NCBI GenBank assembly: GCA_024330965.1
Contig: JANDJL010000001.1
Location: 1 to 64,000, forward strand
DNA length: 64,000 nucleotides
Direction of reading: 5' to 3'
DNA from: Nitrospira sp.
Lineage (GTDB): Bacteria; Nitrospirota; Nitrospiria; Nitrospirales; Nitrospiraceae
The notes beneath the pieces are model-generated. The model did not search any database. It worked only from the letters and a program-made list of their open reading frames with translations, and had not been told where the DNA came from. Of the stretch, positions 62,071 to 64,000 are shown piece by piece (within the stretch, counting starts at the first letter, position 1; each line of letters opens with the position of its first letter). Both the position numbers and the translations under genes were made by a program.

Positions 62071-62811
62071 ATGAGTCACGCACGAATATGCGACAGTGAG
62101 GCCGGGTTTTATTGGCGTCTCGGGCTTCATTTGCTTGGCCTCTGCGTTCTCGCCGCCGTCGTGTTGATCGATACGGGATGCGTGAGTCGAGGCACTTACG
62201 AACGGGTGAGAGCCGAGACCGATAAAATGTCTCGATCCTTAATCACGGTTCGCGAGGAAGTCGAGGTGTTACATCGATCCATCCCATCGTTGGAAGCGGC
62301 TAACAGAGAGGAAGAACGCGCTGCGGAGGAATTACGAGCGGCCGTTCAACGGGAGGTCGAACTTCTGCCGATCCTGAGACAGCAGGCCTATGAACGGATG
62401 GCATCACTGCAAAGTCAAGTTGTGCATTTGGCCGACCAAAGTCGGATGTTGACGAAGCAGATCGCTGCCGCCAAGCGAGAGGCCGACTCTCTCAAAGTTC
62501 TCGTCGCTCAATATAAACGAGAAATGGAAGAAGCCCGGATGCTGCCGGAAGCGTCACTCTCTCCGGTAGCACCGGAAACGCCGGCATTGACTGAGTCCCT
62601 CGAAGACGCATCGTCTTCCATTGAATCGGTTCCCTCTCCTGTCACGATACCACAGCACGTTGCTCGGACTGACACGATCACGCCGGTGAAACAGACGCCT
62701 CTGCCCGGCCCTCCTCAGGCACCAGCTCAAACGGGTCATGAGTCGTGGATCGACGTGATCATGAATTGGCTCTCCAGCGTTTGGAATTGGATACTTGGGC
62801 TTTTCGGTTAG
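62071..62811 (+). CDS. Coiled-coil lipoprotein with C-terminal amphipathic tail
   Basis: 246 residues. A hydrophobic N-terminus (LGLHLLGLCVLAAVVLI) leads to DTGC, a possible lipobox (Cys about 37). A long coiled coil spans about 45-155 (ERVRAETDKMSRSLITVREE, LADQSRMLTKQIAAAKREAD), then a Pro/Thr-rich linker. The end is a Trp-rich amphipathic helix (WIDVIMNWLSSVWNWILGLF), which may associate with a membrane. I recognise no family. An AAGGATGG lies upstream of ATG 62071. Confidence 0.65.
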   Translation: MSHARICDSEAGFYWRLGLHLLGLCVLAAVVLIDTGCVSRGTYERVRAETDKMSRSLITVREEVEVLHRSIPSLEAANREEERAAEELRAAVQREVELLPILRQQAYERMASLQSQVVHLADQSRMLTKQIAAAKREADSLKVLVAQYKREMEEARMLPEASLSPVAPETPALTESLEDASSSIESVPSPVTIPQHVARTDTITPVKQTPLPGPPQAPAQTGHESWIDVIMNWLSSVWNWILGLFG

Positions 62812-63162
62812 GCGCCGGTTTACCCTGAAGAAGTGCAGGATTCCCGTGGGCCACTTGAGGGATCCCGCAGAGGAGTCGCCATTGCAACGTTTACCTCAGT
62901 GCGATGGAGATCTCGCTCTCAACAGGCTCCCGATCCGCTATCGAAAACCAGCCGCCGATGGATGTCCTCGAACAGGTCTTGCAGAATGTCATCGACACGG
63001 CCATGATCACTCATCAGCATTGAAGAATGCAGCCACGGCGAGAGAAAAGAGATGTCGCTTCGCCGTTCTCTGGTTTGAAGGAAGAACGTCTCTGCACGAC
63101 CGCCTCGACGGCGATGTCGCGACTGACCATTCCGGATAGAGAGATCCGCCTGGTCTCTTATT
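62812..63162. other. Intergenic region with a possible hemerythrin-like relic
   Basis: About 350 bases. On the minus strand near 62919-63020 a short frame reads MLMSDHGRVDDILQDLFEDI and then stops. The phrase resembles the start of hemerythrin-like HHE domains, but the rest of the domain is not found in any frame nearby. No intact gene is supported. Confidence 0.3.
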
Positions 63163-63594
63163 TTATGGAGAACGTGGTTTCCTCCGCTTCTTGGGGGCCA
63201 TGGTTTCTGCTGTCGTCTTTGGAGAGACACGGGATTGTGAACCGCCGAGGTGTTTGAGCAGAAAACTCCGGAGGGCAACGGCTTGATTGTGGCGTTCATC
63301 CTTGGCGGAATAGATCAGCGTGATCGTTTGGGTCCGAGCCTGCTCGATGAGCGATGTCAGGAGATTCCCTTTTTCTTTGAGCTCAAGGTAGTACCGACGG
63401 CGAAATTCGGCCCATCGGGCAGGATCGTGATGGAACCATTGCCGCAACGCCGTCGATGGCCCAAGGTCAGGCAACCAGCAATCAAGTCCGGCATCGGATT
63501 TTGCAATCCCCCTGGGCCAGAGGCGATCAACTAGCACTCGCAGACCATCGGACTGATCCGCCGGTTCATAAATCCGTTTGACGAGGATCTTCAT
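63163..63594 (-). CDS. DUF488 family protein (YeaO-like)
   Basis: 143 residues. MKILVKRIYEPADQSDGLRV, LVDRLWPRGIAKSDAGLDCW, WFHHDPARWAEFRRRYYLEL and ITLIYSAKDERHNQAVAL are signature blocks of DUF488, a small cytoplasmic family without assigned biochemistry. The last ~25 residues (TMAPKKRRKPRSP) are basic and not part of the domain. Its ATG overlaps the stop of the upstream aldo/keto reductase (ATGA), so the pair is cotranscribed. Confidence 0.88.
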   Translation of the reverse strand: MKILVKRIYEPADQSDGLRVLVDRLWPRGIAKSDAGLDCWLPDLGPSTALRQWFHHDPARWAEFRRRYYLELKEKGNLLTSLIEQARTQTITLIYSAKDERHNQAVALRSFLLKHLGGSQSRVSPKTTAETMAPKKRRKPRSP

Positions 63595-64000
63595 GAATCA
63601 CCGATTGATTCGATTTGTCTCACGTCTTCCTCCGATAAGGTAAATCGATCTGATAGCAAGTCTTCCTTCATATGCTCAGGATTCGTCGTGCCGGTGAGGG
63701 GCAACATCCCGACTTGCATTGCAAACCGGAAGACAAGTTGAGCCGGAGTGGCCTGGTACCTAGCCGTCATAGATCGAATCCTGTGATCAATCAACACCGC
63801 TCGATTCGCGGTCAACAACGAAAACCCCTGGTAAATGATGCCGTGTCTCCGACAAATCTCCCGGACGCTCTTGTCCCATCCCAATGCAGCATAACATCGG
63901 TTCTGCACGACCATCGGCTTGTGTTTGGCTCGCTCGCACAAGAGCGTCAGTTGCTCGGCCGAGACGTTGCTCACGCCAATCATCTTGGTCTGTCCTGCTT
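63591..64000 (-). CDS. Aldo/keto reductase, 5' part beyond the window
   Basis: The visible ~135 C-terminal codons read MIGVSNVSAEQLTLLCERAK, VVQNRCYAALGWDKSVREIC, then IIYQGFSLLTANR, ATPAQLVFRFAMQVGMLPLT and GTTNPEHMKEDL. The NAD(P)H-binding end of the barrel (PLTGTTNPEHMKE) is typical. The catalytic Asp-Tyr-Lys-His residues lie in the missing N-terminal part. The frame is open through the right edge. The stop overlaps the DUF488 start. Confidence 0.88.
   Translation of the reverse strand, partial: AGQTKMIGVSNVSAEQLTLLCERAKHKPMVVQNRCYAALGWDKSVREICRRHGIIYQGFSLLTANRAVLIDHRIRSMTARYQATPAQLVFRFAMQVGMLPLTGTTNPEHMKEDLLSDRFTLSEEDVRQIESIGDS

Noticed and set aside
62919..63020. Small hemerythrin-like gene on the minus strand
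   Set aside because: Only about 33 codons resemble the family before a stop; the iron-binding His/Glu set is not present.

Overview
The window reads as chromosomal DNA of a moderately high-GC, Gram-negative, didermic bacterium, most likely a Nitrospira-type member of the Nitrospirota. This rests on overall resemblance: the lipoproteins and outer-membrane genes, the non-canonical serine pathway (class V aminotransferase plus SerA), HisZ, an EF-G-like paralogue, scattered type IV pilus genes and a small zinc-ribbon protein. No rRNA, tRNA or marker gene confirms it, and I saw no rRNA, tRNA or CRISPR array.

Layout. 1-961: decayed DNA, with the C-terminal tail of an Eco57I-type restriction-modification enzyme (running off the left edge), a perfect 26-bp palindrome and a badly degraded IS256-family transposase. 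1156-12211: Lhr helicase, tandem universal stress protein, B12/radical SAM enzyme, pyruvate kinase, and a minus-strand operon of porin, Slp lipoprotein and Tat-exported intradiol dioxygenase. 12517-19012: membrane-anchored cytochrome c, pilT-pilU, bioF, a YfgM-like TPR protein and an MltD-like lytic transglycosylase. 19389-27821: a plus-strand run of class V aminotransferase, serA, hisZ, intein-containing dnaB and a TPR lipoprotein. 28397-35604: a pilA-type pilin, a strong terminator, then a TPR protein and an ABC exporter (arranged like Myxococcus pilGHI), followed by a TIM-barrel protein and a NodB-type deacetylase. 35657-40165 (minus): ilvD, Spy-like protein, a DnaJ-like protein with half a zinc finger, and a TtuA-like tRNA thiolase. 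40335-49166: RCK_C protein, HtrA protease, EF-G paralogue, RadC, a 57-aa zinc ribbon, the overlapping rsmD-coaD-aminotransferase operon, an FmdB-type zinc ribbon and a coiled-coil lipoprotein. 49185-52842 (minus): tsaC, purD, purH. 53271-54860: an alpha/beta hydrolase pseudogene with three separate lesions. 55117-64000: RsbRD-like helical protein, glycosyltransferase, dnaE, accA, a ferritin-like protein, a coiled-coil lipoprotein, and a DUF488/aldo-keto reductase pair cut by the right edge.

Most genes are housekeeping: serine, branched-chain amino acid, purine, biotin, CoA and fatty-acid synthesis, DNA replication and repair, and tRNA/rRNA modification. The accessory interest lies in the DnaB intein, the pilin/exporter/deacetylase cluster, the decayed elements on the left and the hydrolase pseudogene. 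I did not find a clear new defence or mobile system. The strongest candidate for an under-described functional unit is the cluster from 28219 to 35604.
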